Source: UMGS1370 sp963557065 (GTDB lineage Bacteria > Bacillota > Clostridia > Lachnospirales > Lachnospiraceae). Taken from it: a stretch of DNA of 54,192 nt. The stretch covers positions 1-54,192 of the forward strand of contig CAUWCT010000010.1 in the NCBI GenBank assembly GCA_963557065.1, read 5' to 3'. Below the pieces are notes generated by a model. The model searched no databases. It was not told the DNA's origin and saw nothing but the letters and a program-made list of their open reading frames with translations. Of this stretch, positions 17,214 through 25,188 are shown in pieces. The position numbers were made by a program, and so were the translations under genes. Each line of letters begins with the position of its first letter. The first letter of the stretch is position 1.

Positions 17214-17522
17214 TTACAATTTCAATCCAATTGCTTCATTGACGTAAGAAGTGATAAAGTTGGGCTTGCGGCCGGTTCCATGGCGATCCGGAATCTCAAC
17301 AATTAAAGGGAATTTCCGCTCTAATTTTACTTCATCAATAATTTCCGGAAATTCCCTGCCAAATTTTTCTGTCAGAAGAATGATTCCGATCTCCTTATCG
17401 GCCAAAACCTTATCAAGAGCTTCTTTCAGCTCCGCCCGTTCATGGACGACGCTGCCTTCGACACCAGCTAACCGCATACCGGTCAGGGTGTCGATATTGT
17501 CGCTGATCAGATACATTTTCAT
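17214..17522 (-). CDS. V-type ATPase subunit F
   Basis: A 102-residue alpha/beta subunit of the central stalk. The N-terminal strand MYLISDNIDTLTGMRLAGVEG and the motif IGIILLTEK are standard for family F. Only a weak ribosome-binding site (GGTAAG) precedes it, inside the end of the subunit K gene 4 bp away, so translation is probably coupled. Confidence 0.93.
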   Translation of the reverse strand: MKMYLISDNIDTLTGMRLAGVEGSVVHERAELKEALDKVLADKEIGIILLTEKFGREFPEIIDEVKLERKFPLIVEIPDRHGTGRKPNFITSYVNEAIGLKL

Positions 17523-17526
17523 AGAA

Positions 17527-17958
17527 TTACAGCTTACCTAAAATCATAAAGGAAATGATTAATCCGTATAAGCACACACCTTCGGCAAGACCAACGAAGA
17601 TTAAGGATTTACCAAGAATAGAGCCGTCTTCGCTGATAGCTCCTAATGCAGCGGAAGCAGCAGCAGAAACAGCGATACCGCCGCCGATACAGGACATACC
17701 GGTTGCTAAAGCGGCTGCCAGATAACCCCAGCCTGCTGCGGAAGAAGCAGTTTCAGCGGCTGCTTCTGCTGCCATTGCATTGCCGGAGAACATAAATACG
17801 CTGGACACGATTAATGTGCCGAAGAACAAGAAAACATTGACTGCCAGAGCGGTTTTATAACGTCCTCTGGTTTTTTCTCCTGCCGCAAATGCGCCGAAAG
17901 GTACTGCAATACTTAAAACTAATGCCAGGGTTAAAGTGATTTTTACTGCTAATGTCAT
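17527..17958 (-). CDS. ntpK: V-type ATPase subunit K (c-ring)
   Basis: A 143-residue proteolipid with four TM helices (about 1-25, 35-58, 76-106, 115-142). A single membrane carboxylate, E126 in FVGLAEGVCLYG, sits in helix 4. The helix 1-2 hairpin has no acidic residue, which is normal for double-hairpin V-type c subunits. I do not see the Gln/Thr pattern beside the Glu that marks well-studied sodium-binding rings, so the ion is undecided. RBS is AAGGAGAG. Confidence 0.93.
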   Translation of the reverse strand: MTLAVKITLTLALVLSIAVPFGAFAAGEKTRGRYKTALAVNVFLFFGTLIVSSVFMFSGNAMAAEAAAETASSAAGWGYLAAALATGMSCIGGGIAVSAAASAALGAISEDGSILGKSLIFVGLAEGVCLYGLIISFMILGKL

Positions 17959-18010
17959 AATAAATTCTCTCCTTTTATGTGAAATTTTTTAATGAGATAA
18001 CAACTTATCA

Positions 18011-19942
18011 TCAGGCGGCCTTTTTGCCGTAAGGCTTAAAGGCCCGTCCTGTACCATGGTAGAAGCGGCTGAACAGTTCATAATACTCCAGACGAAGTAC
18101 CTGAATACCTACAATCAGTCCTTCCATACCGCATACAAATACATTGCCAAGGACTACGACAGCCCAGTTGGGATTGCCGGATTCCACACCGGCCAACATC
18201 AGCACAACTTCCATCATGGCAGCGTGGCTGACAGCAAATGCGCCCACGCGGACAAAAGAAAGGGTATTGGAAAAATAACTGAGCAGGACTTCAAACATTT
18301 CAAAAAAGCCCTGGACAATAAACATTCCTTTGCCGCCTTCAATCTTTTCGGCTTTTTTCTCAACCATTGCGGTCAGCGGCTCTTTTAAGAAAATGAGAGC
18401 CAGGGGAACCAGGAACATGACTACCAGTACAATGGTTGCCGGAAGCGGTTTTCCAGTCATATAAAGGACAATGGTGGTTACCAGGCTGGCATAAAATACA
18501 AAGCCGGCAATACCGTTGGTATCAAACCAGGATTCTACAGGCTCATGGGCCTTGTAAGCATTGATAATGTTGAGAATCATGGTCAGCAGGATAATACCCA
18601 TACCAATTGCAATCGCCACAATAAATACGGTGTTTAACATTCCGATAAACGGAAGATTTGTCATGGCTTTTGCAGGTCTTAACCACAATGGTTCAATAAT
18701 GTCTTCAAATCCAAAAATACTGCCGAACATAAATCCGAAAATAGTAGAGAAGAAACCGCAGCAGGAAATAATCGCAGCAAGATTCATCTTCTTGAATCGG
18801 TAAAGAAGGAAACCGCCTACCAGAAGGCACAGGCCCTGTCCCACATCTCCAAACATAAATCCAAATAAGAAGGAATAAGTAATACCGATTAGAATCGTAG
18901 GATCGATTTCATTATAGGCAGGAAGTCCGTACATCTGGATGAACATCTCAAATGGCTTAAACAGCTTGGGATTTTTCATCTTAGTAGGAGGTCCGTTTAA
19001 TAAGTTTTTGTGGTCATTTTCCACAATACAGAAGGTATCCTCATCCTCTGCGATTTCTTTCTGGAAACGGGCAGCATCATCTTCCGCCATCCAGCCGCAT
19101 AAAATGTAGAAAGTGTGTTCCTCATGCTTGGTGCAGGCCGCCATTTTCCGAATGTCAAAATTGCGGGTAAAGGTGTCCAGTCTGGAATAAGCGGACAAAA
19201 GAGCAGATTTTCGGTTCTCTGTCTCCGAAATAATCCGCTGCTCCAGATCTTTGATTTCGTTGGTGAGAGAAGCAATCTGCTGATTTAATAAATCGCAGGC
19301 TTCTTCAGGAGTTCCCGTATATTCATCCGGCAGATAGAAACGTTCAAAATGCATGGAAGCATAGATGGCATCTACCTTATCAGCCAGTCTGTCCGGCACG
19401 AAATAGAGAAGCCATACATAATTGTCATCCTCGCGGCAGGTGAACAAAATCGTATCAATGGTATCGTAAACAAAAGAAGAAAACTTCTCATAGTATTCGC
19501 GGGAGATCCGGCCAAAACGGAATTTAATATATTTAAACTGCAGAATCTGTTTAATGTTGTAGTCCAGACCAACAAATGGAAGAACTTTATTTAAAGAATC
19601 CTGTAAGGTTTTTAACTCCGTTTTTTTGGACTCTTTTTCTGCGTTCAGTTCAGTGACCAGCTGATCCAGTTCTTTAATGACCAGAGCTGCTTTGTCGGCA
19701 TCCATATCAGGAGAAGGAGCCGGCAGGGAACTGTTCAGATACGGGGCGGCAAGATCGGCGGCCCGCTGGTACTCTGTGCGGTAGGGGTTGTTTTCCGTAA
19801 AAGGACGAAGATCCCGAACGGTTTTTAACTCGGATAGCGCATTCTCAAGGTGAATTTCATACCTGGATAAATATTGATCCACTACGCGGTCAATGTCATC
19901 TTTAGGCCCTGAAATACTCAAGAATTTCATTTTCTCTATCAA
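18011..19942 (-). CDS. ntpI: V-type ATPase subunit I (a-type stator)
   Basis: A 643-residue stator subunit. The N-terminal cytoplasmic half has two long coiled-coil stretches (about 90-120 and 215-255). The C-terminal half has about seven TM helices with the signatures FGFMFGDVGQGLCLL and LSFVRVGAFAVSHAAMM, the latter holding the essential Arg of the ion channel. A TTG start overlaps the end of subunit C (TTGA), with GGAGG nine bases upstream; ATG four codons later is the alternative. Confidence 0.95.
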   Translation of the reverse strand: MIEKMKFLSISGPKDDIDRVVDQYLSRYEIHLENALSELKTVRDLRPFTENNPYRTEYQRAADLAAPYLNSSLPAPSPDMDADKAALVIKELDQLVTELNAEKESKKTELKTLQDSLNKVLPFVGLDYNIKQILQFKYIKFRFGRISREYYEKFSSFVYDTIDTILFTCREDDNYVWLLYFVPDRLADKVDAIYASMHFERFYLPDEYTGTPEEACDLLNQQIASLTNEIKDLEQRIISETENRKSALLSAYSRLDTFTRNFDIRKMAACTKHEEHTFYILCGWMAEDDAARFQKEIAEDEDTFCIVENDHKNLLNGPPTKMKNPKLFKPFEMFIQMYGLPAYNEIDPTILIGITYSFLFGFMFGDVGQGLCLLVGGFLLYRFKKMNLAAIISCCGFFSTIFGFMFGSIFGFEDIIEPLWLRPAKAMTNLPFIGMLNTVFIVAIAIGMGIILLTMILNIINAYKAHEPVESWFDTNGIAGFVFYASLVTTIVLYMTGKPLPATIVLVVMFLVPLALIFLKEPLTAMVEKKAEKIEGGKGMFIVQGFFEMFEVLLSYFSNTLSFVRVGAFAVSHAAMMEVVLMLAGVESGNPNWAVVVLGNVFVCGMEGLIVGIQVLRLEYYELFSRFYHGTGRAFKPYGKKAA

Positions 19943-21006
19943 GATACTAGACCTCCTTTAATTGGATTTGTTATGGAATTGATAATGGTTTGAGAAGGAA
20001 CCCCATAACGGATACTTTCTATAATGGTAATTAGCTGCTGGATTTCCCTGTCCTTGCGGTAAAGATATGCATTTAATATGGCAATGGAGTAAGGATCTTT
20101 TTGACTGGTGTACTGGTGAATGTGCTCATTCACCTGGTTGGCAAGAGTCTCCGGATTCGGGCGTTTGCTGCGGATGTTTTCCAGTTCCCGTCTGTACCAG
20201 GTGGACTGGAGGGCAGAAAAAAAGCCGTCCATAGTTTCTGACTCAGTCAGGGCATGAATGTCAGAAGCCTTTAAGCGGTACTGAATGGGAATTAGAAGGG
20301 CATAAATATCAGCCGGGGCTAAATGATAAAATTGTTTGCAGCGGTAAATCCATTGAATGTTCAGCATATCCATGCGGCTGCCAAAGCACTGAATCAGAAT
20401 TTTTTTGTCAGAAGCTTTCATTTTTTTATTCATAACCTGCCACATGGTTTTAAAATAAAACATATCCAGACTGTTTTCGTAGTCGAACAGAGATACTGTA
20501 TTCTCCCGGCTCAGATTTGATAAGAGAGGATAAAAAACAGAACCCTCCAGGGCAGCAGTAAAATCGGCCAGAGACGCAGCCTCTGAGATTTTAGAGAAAT
20601 TCAGAGAGGAACGGCTGTCAAAAAACTTCTGAAAAGCAGATAAATCAAGATCCAGCGGGGAATGTCCAATAATGCTTCTGAGACACCGTTTTAAGAATGC
20701 TACTTCATAGTGCAGAAAATAAAAGTCTAAAAATTTCCGCTGGGTGAGATTGGAAAAACGGTAAAGTCGGTCAAAGTCCTGATATTCAGACAGCTTCAGA
20801 TATTGCTCGATAATGCTTCGATGAAGTTCTCCCGGCTCTTCACTGCCTAATACGTGTTCATAGGCGGGATGTTTTTTTAAATATTCTACACAGGCAGTTA
20901 CGGACTCTAAAGAAGCCATTTCCTGAAGCTGGGCAGGCGTGATAAGGCGGCTCTGCATGGCCTTTACCTTAGTGGTTAATCCACTGTAGGCTAGCAAATT
21001 TCCCAT
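19939..21006 (-). CDS. ntpC: V-type ATPase subunit C (V0 d-type)
   Basis: A 355-residue subunit that joins the central shaft to the c-ring (family V0D/AC39). It is almost wholly helical, with the typical start YSGLTTKVKAMQSRL and the repeated helical pattern FYFLHYEVAFLKRCLR. RBS is AAAGGAG. It overlaps subunit I by 4 bp and follows the H/G-like gene by 4 bp. Confidence 0.92.
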   Translation of the reverse strand: MGNLLAYSGLTTKVKAMQSRLITPAQLQEMASLESVTACVEYLKKHPAYEHVLGSEEPGELHRSIIEQYLKLSEYQDFDRLYRFSNLTQRKFLDFYFLHYEVAFLKRCLRSIIGHSPLDLDLSAFQKFFDSRSSLNFSKISEAASLADFTAALEGSVFYPLLSNLSRENTVSLFDYENSLDMFYFKTMWQVMNKKMKASDKKILIQCFGSRMDMLNIQWIYRCKQFYHLAPADIYALLIPIQYRLKASDIHALTESETMDGFFSALQSTWYRRELENIRSKRPNPETLANQVNEHIHQYTSQKDPYSIAILNAYLYRKDREIQQLITIIESIRYGVPSQTIINSITNPIKGGLVS

Positions 21007-21010
21007 AATA

Positions 21011-21322
21011 TCACTCCTTTATCATTTTTTCAAATAACTGTCTGGCGTATTCTGTATGATGAGATTCATAAGACTCATTGAGCAGTCTGACTGCTTCCTG
21101 CGCTCCGGATTCCTGCTTGGCTAAACGGGAATTTAAATCTTCCTCCAGACTGGAACGGAGAGCAGCTAATTTCGCTTCGGTATCGGCTTCCAGTTGATTG
21201 TCAAAGGCAGCAGTGCGCTTGACAATCTCATCAGAAAGAGCAGCCTTGCGTTCATTTAAGCTATCCATAACAGAAGAAGCAGAGGCTTCAATTTCTGAAA
21301 TTTTTCCAATAAGCTTGTCCAT
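21011..21322 (-). CDS. V-type ATPase peripheral-stalk subunit (G/H-like)
   Basis: A 103-residue wholly helical, highly charged protein (alternating E, K, A, L) with no TM. In this position, first gene of a V-ATPase operon before subunit C, such a protein is the partner helix of subunit E in the peripheral stalk (called G or H). RBS is AAGGAGG. Sequence identity within this family is low, so the call rests on composition and place. Confidence 0.82.
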   Translation of the reverse strand: MDKLIGKISEIEASASSVMDSLNERKAALSDEIVKRTAAFDNQLEADTEAKLAALRSSLEEDLNSRLAKQESGAQEAVRLLNESYESHHTEYARQLFEKMIKE

Positions 21323-21361
21323 AAGGAAACCTCCTTGTTTTGTACTTTTAAAAATACAAAC

Positions 21362-21390
21362 ATTATACTACTTCCATTTTTAAAAAGCTA
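21362..21390 (-). promoter_or_regulatory. V-ATPase operon promoter
   Basis: On the minus strand a perfect -10, TATAAT (21367-21362), lies 17 bases from TAGCTT (21390-21385), a weak -35. The expected start is near 21355, about 30 bases before the first gene. Confidence 0.6.
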
Positions 21391-21413
21391 TAGTAAAAAT
21401 GATCATAAATATC

Positions 21414-21445
21414 AAAAAAGCCTTCTTAGATTTGAAGGCTTTTTA
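21414..21445 (-). terminator. Terminator of the SH3-domain gene
   Basis: GCCTTC (21420-21425) and GAAGGC (21434-21439) are flanked by A and T runs. It can work on both strands; the only gene ending here is the minus-strand gene at 21454. Confidence 0.8.
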
Positions 21446-21453
21446 GAAAAAAT

Positions 21454-22404
21454 TTATTCTTTTGTCAGATATTGGGTAGCAACATATACATCTGTCCCCT
21501 CATAATTGATGATACTCCAGAAATCATCATGGACACCGACGTAATTAACAGTTGTTCCGGGGGCAAGCTGTACAACGATGCGGGCGCTGGTAGAAGGTTC
21601 CGATCGGACATTTAACGTATCAGTGGTTTTGTAAACAGCGCCTTCTGCAGGAGTGGTCTCAGGAGTTTCAGGTGAAGTCTCCGGGACAGATTCCAAGGTC
21701 TCCGGCGGAGTTTCAGGAACAGGAACTTCGGGAAGCGGAGCATCTGTGGAAACAACCGGAGCAGATGTCTGGCTGTCTTCTTTTTTATCCGGCATAAAGA
21801 CGCGAATAAGGACAATCAGCAGGATAATGCCAAGGAGAATCGCAATCAGCGGATATACGTCCCGCAGGGTAATGCCTTTTTGTCTCTTCTTGCGGTTTCC
21901 GGGCTTTCTGCCCCCGGAACTTCGCCCGGAAGAAGTTCTGGCGCTGCCCTGACGGCCAGAACGTGAGCCGGAGGAGGCTCTGGAACCAGAGGTCCTGGAG
22001 CCGGAACGGCCCGATTCTGCCGGAATATGTACAGTGCGGGCATTTCTCCGGTCTGCCTTATAATCTGAAAACGCGTAAACCTCCTGGGAAAGTAAAGTCA
22101 GCGCCAGGGTTGCGTCTGCAGCGCTGTTGTTGTCCTCATGAACAGCCTTATTGCCGATAATGCGGATCTTGTGGTAGTGTTCTCTTGTACTTTTATCAAT
22201 CCAACGGCTGTCATATAACTGGTCAATGGTAGCGGATAGATCACTTTCTACAATACAGGCCCTGTTGCCGAGGAAACGGACCATGGCTTCAAGAGTCTGA
22301 CGGGCCTGTATCATGGCTTTATTATAATCTTTTTGTGATATGAGACGTTCGGTTTCTCTGACGCCCTGCTGTATTTTATCCCAAATATTAAGCGGCTGCC
22401 CCAT
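21454..22404 (-). CDS. Membrane protein: DUF4145-like domain, TM, SH3
   Basis: A 316-residue protein. The cytoplasmic N-terminal domain (about 1-115) has the helical pattern KAMIQARQTLEAMVRFLG and KIRIIGNKAVHED, as in DUF4145-type domains. A Ser/Gly/Arg-rich linker (about 130-180), a TM helix (about 190-210), a Pro/Glu/Thr-rich external spacer and a C-terminal bacterial SH3 domain (LNVRSEPSTSARIV) follow. It may link an internal sensor part to cell-wall binding (inference). The ATG has AAGGAGG seven bases upstream; the earlier TTG lies too close to it. Confidence 0.83.
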   Translation of the reverse strand: MGQPLNIWDKIQQGVRETERLISQKDYNKAMIQARQTLEAMVRFLGNRACIVESDLSATIDQLYDSRWIDKSTREHYHKIRIIGNKAVHEDNNSAADATLALTLLSQEVYAFSDYKADRRNARTVHIPAESGRSGSRTSGSRASSGSRSGRQGSARTSSGRSSGGRKPGNRKKRQKGITLRDVYPLIAILLGIILLIVLIRVFMPDKKEDSQTSAPVVSTDAPLPEVPVPETPPETLESVPETSPETPETTPAEGAVYKTTDTLNVRSEPSTSARIVVQLAPGTTVNYVGVHDDFWSIINYEGTDVYVATQYLTKE

Positions 22405-22435
22405 ATGCAAACCTCCTTGCAGTATTATCTATAAC

Positions 22436-22464
22436 AACTGTCCCGGACAGTTACCTCCATTATA
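22436..22464 (-). promoter_or_regulatory. -10 box and palindrome before the SH3-protein gene
   Basis: A minus-strand TATAAT (22464-22459) is followed at the predicted start by AACTGTCC-C-GGACAGTT (22436-22452), a perfect 8-bp inverted repeat with a one-base centre. It could be an operator, or an RNA hairpin at the transcript 5' end. No good -35 is seen. Confidence 0.5.
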
Positions 22465-22583
22465 CTAGATTTTGACAAAATTTGCACTTAAAATTTCCGA
22501 AAATTTTTATCTTTTTTAATTAAATTCTAACGTTTGGCCGAAAACCTGAATGTTGTGCTTGCGTTTTTTTTGAGAAAAAAAGC

Positions 22584-22613
22584 TTGCCAAATAACAGGAA
22601 ATTAATGTATACT
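22584..22613 (+). promoter_or_regulatory. trmB promoter
   Basis: TTGCCA (22584-22589), spacer 18, TATACT (22608-22613). Its position inside the upstream part of the open frame supports the downstream start of trmB at 22659. Confidence 0.65.
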
Positions 22614-22658
22614 AAAAAAGTAGGAAAAAGAAACATGAAAAGCGTTATGGAGGAAAAC

Positions 22659-23297
22659 ATGAGACTGCGTCATATAAAAGGAGCAGAAGACAGCATCGGC
22701 GCCAGCCCTTATGTGGTTCAGGAACCGAAGAATCAAAGGGGCCGGTGGGCAGAACAGTTTGGCAATGACAATCCAATCGAAATAGAAGTTGGCATGGGAA
22801 AAGGAAAATTCATTATGGAATTAGCCCAGTCTCATCCGGAGATTAACTATATTGGCATTGAACGGTATCCCAGCGTTCTGTTAAGAGGACTGCAAAAAAG
22901 AGCGGAGCTGGAATTGTCAAATATCTGGTTTCTTTGTGTAGATGCAAAAGAGCTGCCGGAAGTATTTGAACATGGGGAAGTAAATAAAATTTATTTGAAT
23001 TTTTCAGATCCCTGGCCCAAAGACAGGCATGCTAAGAGACGTCTGACTTCGCCGGAATTTATGGCGGTTTATGATCAGATTTTGGCGCAGGACGGAAGTT
23101 TGGAGTTTAAAACCGATAATCAGGGCTTGTTTGAATACTCATTGGAGTCAATTCCGTCATCCGGATGGCAGATTACAGAACAGACCTTTGATCTCCATAA
23201 CAGTCCTATGGCAGAGGGAAATGTAATGACGGAGTATGAAACAAAATTTGTAGAAAAAGGAAACGCTATCTGCAAGCTGATTGCAAAGCGGGTATGA
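22659..23297 (+). CDS. trmB: tRNA (guanine46-N7)-methyltransferase
   Basis: A 212-residue SAM-dependent enzyme that makes m7G46 in the tRNA variable loop. The SAM site is EIEVGMGKGKF (about 41-51), and the family hallmark DPWPKDRHAKRR starts at D117. FKTDNQGLFEY and the C-terminal TEYETKF motif are also present. ATG at 22659 is chosen for the GGAGG five bases upstream, for the normal family length, and because the promoter lies between it and the earlier possible starts. Confidence 0.95.
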   Translation: MRLRHIKGAEDSIGASPYVVQEPKNQRGRWAEQFGNDNPIEIEVGMGKGKFIMELAQSHPEINYIGIERYPSVLLRGLQKRAELELSNIWFLCVDAKELPEVFEHGEVNKIYLNFSDPWPKDRHAKRRLTSPEFMAVYDQILAQDGSLEFKTDNQGLFEYSLESIPSSGWQITEQTFDLHNSPMAEGNVMTEYETKFVEKGNAICKLIAKRV

Positions 23298-23347
23298 AAC
23301 ACAAATTTGGGCATACATTAATAAAAAACAGGTTATCAGGTTATTAG

Positions 23348-23500
23348 ATGAAACTGCCTCCCAAGCTGGTGCGCCGTTTACGATGCGCTACCTGCGACAA
23401 ACCGGAACTGGATCGAAAGGCGATGCATATCCGCAAATGTTTTTTAGAGGTGTGCAAAGTCTTAGAATGTAAAAAAGACAAATGTAAAAAGAAATGTTAA
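23348..23500 (+). CDS. Cys-rich microprotein between trmB and trxA
   Basis: A 50-residue basic protein with seven cysteines (C13, C16, C31, C36, C41, C46, C50) and a Lys/Cys-rich tail ending in KKDKCKKKC. The first pair is a CXXC (CATC). It has no signal peptide or TM helix. The ribosome-binding site is weak (AGG at about seven bases). The stop lies 12 bp before the trxA ATG and the trxA ribosome-binding site directly follows. The even spacing of Cys suggests metal or disulfide binding, and linkage to thioredoxin is suggestive. Its reality as a gene is likely but not proved. Confidence 0.6.
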   Translation: MKLPPKLVRRLRCATCDKPELDRKAMHIRKCFLEVCKVLECKKDKCKKKC

Positions 23501-23512
23501 AGGAGAATCACT

Positions 23513-23830
23513 ATGGAAATGGTATTTACAACACAGAATTTTGAAAGCGAAGTATTAAACTCAGATAAGCCGGTACTGGTAGATTTTTTTGCAGACTGGT
23601 GCGGTCCATGCAAAATGATGGCTCCGGTAATTGAAGAACTGGCAGAACTGTATGACGGCAAGGCTAAAGTAGGAAAGTTAAACGTGGACAGCAATGAGGA
23701 GATTGCCATGAAGTACGGCGTAATGTCTATTCCGACCATTCTGGTAATTAAAAATGGCCAGGTGGAAGCAAAAATGGTAGGTGTCCAAAAAAGAGAAACC
23801 TTGATGGATGCACTGGATAAGGCACTGTAA
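23513..23830 (+). CDS. trxA: Thioredoxin
   Basis: A 105-residue classical thioredoxin: VDFFADWCGPCKMMAP with C30 and C33, cis-Pro in SIPTILVIKNG, normal family length and no signal peptide. It donates electrons to ribonucleotide reductase and other disulfides in the cytosol. RBS is AGGAG. No thioredoxin reductase gene lies next to it. Confidence 0.96.
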   Translation: MEMVFTTQNFESEVLNSDKPVLVDFFADWCGPCKMMAPVIEELAELYDGKAKVGKLNVDSNEEIAMKYGVMSIPTILVIKNGQVEAKMVGVQKRETLMDALDKAL

Positions 23831-23852
23831 ATCAGGAAAGTAAGGATGAAAA

Positions 23853-23890
23853 AGCCGGATTCTGAACAGTTTATGCTTCCGAATCCGGCT
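23853..23890 (+). terminator. Hairpin after trxA
   Basis: AGCCGGATTC (23853-23862) pairs perfectly with GAATCCGGCT (23881-23890). The following T content is weak (TTACGTTTTGC), so it may be an imperfect terminator or a 3' stability hairpin. Confidence 0.6.
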
Positions 23891-23925
23891 GCCAGTTACG
23901 TTTTGCAAAAAAATTAAAAAAACTA

Positions 23926-23954
23926 TTGACTTTTTGTTGGAGATAAGATATACT
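23926..23954 (+). promoter_or_regulatory. tRNA-Lys promoter
   Basis: TTGACT (23926-23931), spacer 17, TATACT (23949-23954), followed by a GTGCTTG/CAAGCAC hairpin in the short leader. Confidence 0.8.
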
Positions 23955-23994
23955 AACACACGTGCTTGAGACAAGCACAGAAAACTTCATAAAT

Positions 23995-24067
23995 GCACCT
24001 TTAGCTCAGTTGGTAGAGCAGTAGACTCTTAATCTATTTGTCCAGGGTTCGAGTCCCTGAAGGTGCA
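23995..24067 (+). tRNA. tRNA-Lys (anticodon CUU)
   Basis: A 73-base cloverleaf. The acceptor GCACCTT pairs fully with AAGGTGC, with discriminator A at 24067. The D stem is GCTC/GAGC, the anticodon stem GTAGA/TCTAT (one G-U), the loop CTCTTAA giving anticodon CUU (codon AAG), and the T arm CAGGG-TTCGAGT-CCCTG. CCA is not encoded. Confidence 0.97.
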
Positions 24068-24146
24068 CTGAAAAGTACTGATTTTGCAGACCGAGAGCTG
24101 CGGGGTTGGTGCTTTTTTTATTGCCTGGGAGCTGCTGCCTGTGCAA

Positions 24147-24182
24147 TAAAAAGCCTGGCGCAGGGTACACACCTGCGCCAGG
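24147..24182 (-). terminator. Terminator of the 24199 lipoprotein gene
   Basis: CCTGGCGCAGG (24154-24164) pairs with CCTGCGCCAGG (24172-24182). On the minus strand it is followed by CTTTTTATTG, a proper U tract. Confidence 0.85.
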
Positions 24183-24198
24183 ACGGCAATGTTCAGTG

Positions 24199-24828
24199 TT
24201 ATTTTAATTCTCCAACGGCCGGCTGGAAGCTGATGGTAAGAATATCCTTCATCTGATTCATCCCGGCAATACAGCCTTCTGAAATCCATTTTCGGTTTCG
24301 GCTTCCGCCTTCAGATAATTGTTCGTCATAAGAAGGCTCTGTTCCCATCAATGCAGAGAGCTGGTTTTCCCAGTATTGCACTTCTTCATCTGTAACATCC
24401 CGCTCCCCGTTTACAATCCATAAAGATACAGATTCTACGGTATCGTCTTGTCCGCAGGAAGTAAACATCGAATATTCATTTCCGTCCAGAGTTACCTGAT
24501 AAATGCGTCCGATATAAAAGTCATTGCTCCAGTTTTCCTGTCCGCCTCCAAACAAATTGGCAGTGTCCTCATCCTTCATTCCGACCAGGTTCTTTATATC
24601 GGCTAAAGATGCTTCTGATAGTTTGGATGTTTCTGATGGTTCGGAGGAACTGCTTTCGGAAGACTGGATTTCCCCTGTCTGGATTTCTGACGCGCTGGTC
24701 TCTTCTGTTTGGGCCTCGGTTGTTTTTTGCGTTTCAGGCGTTTCAATAGGTTCATATTGGTTGCATCCTGCCAGTATACAGGCAGATGCAGCTGCAATAA
24801 CAAAATGTTTCCATCTCATTTTTTTCAT
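24199..24828 (-). CDS. Lipoprotein of unknown function
   Basis: A 209-residue secreted lipoprotein with lipobox ILAGC. A Ser/Glu/Thr-rich spacer (about 25-75) precedes a compact domain starting near LADIKNLVGMKDEDTANLFG and containing four Trp. I do not recognise the family. ATG at 24828 is chosen because GGAGA lies before it at good spacing; an open extension upstream lacks any ribosome-binding site. The gene stands alone with its own terminator, divergent from the chemoreceptor. Confidence 0.8.
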   Translation of the reverse strand: MKKMRWKHFVIAAASACILAGCNQYEPIETPETQKTTEAQTEETSASEIQTGEIQSSESSSSEPSETSKLSEASLADIKNLVGMKDEDTANLFGGGQENWSNDFYIGRIYQVTLDGNEYSMFTSCGQDDTVESVSLWIVNGERDVTDEEVQYWENQLSALMGTEPSYDEQLSEGGSRNRKWISEGCIAGMNQMKDILTISFQPAVGELK

Positions 24829-24958
24829 ATAATCGTCTCCTTGTATGTTTGTCGGGATTGCTGTAATTTCATATAGTACTTTATAGACTCTATTTGCCGG
24901 AAAAAAGTTGCATGACTGCAAAAATTTTACATAGATGTGAGTTGTTGCCTCAAACTGC

Positions 24959-24985
24959 TAAAGAAATGTAAAAGATTGCCGATAA
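24959..24985 (+). promoter_or_regulatory. Sigma-28 (FliA/SigD) promoter of the chemoreceptor
   Basis: TAAA (24959-24962), exactly 15 bases, then GCCGATAA (24978-24985), a full match to the sigma-28 consensus; preceding C gives CTAAA as in the Bacillus SigD form. It predicts flagellar-class expression of the mcp gene. Confidence 0.88.
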
Positions 24986-24991
24986 TATATA

Positions 24992-25188
24992 AAGATAATG
25001 TAAAGAATATGTAAAATAAAAGCGTATAATCAGAATCCATATCCCCTTGGTCTCCTTTCTGCGGCAGAAGAAAAAGAGGCTGAGGGGTTTGTATGTGAAA
25101 GAAAAATCCAGTTGACTTGATGCCCAGGCAGGAGTCCCTTGCCTGGCATTTATAGTTATAAAAACAACATGACAAGAGGTGGTTTGCT
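24992..25188 (+). other. Long 5' leader of the chemoreceptor mRNA
   Basis: About 197 bases separate the predicted sigma-28 start from the ATG. It contains two hairpins: CCCCT...AGGGG enclosing TTCTG/CAGAA (about 25043-25087), and TGCC-AGGCA with TGCCTGGCA (about 25120-25150). I find no known riboswitch signature, including the c-di-GMP-I GCAAACC/GCAAAG words. Confidence 0.5.
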
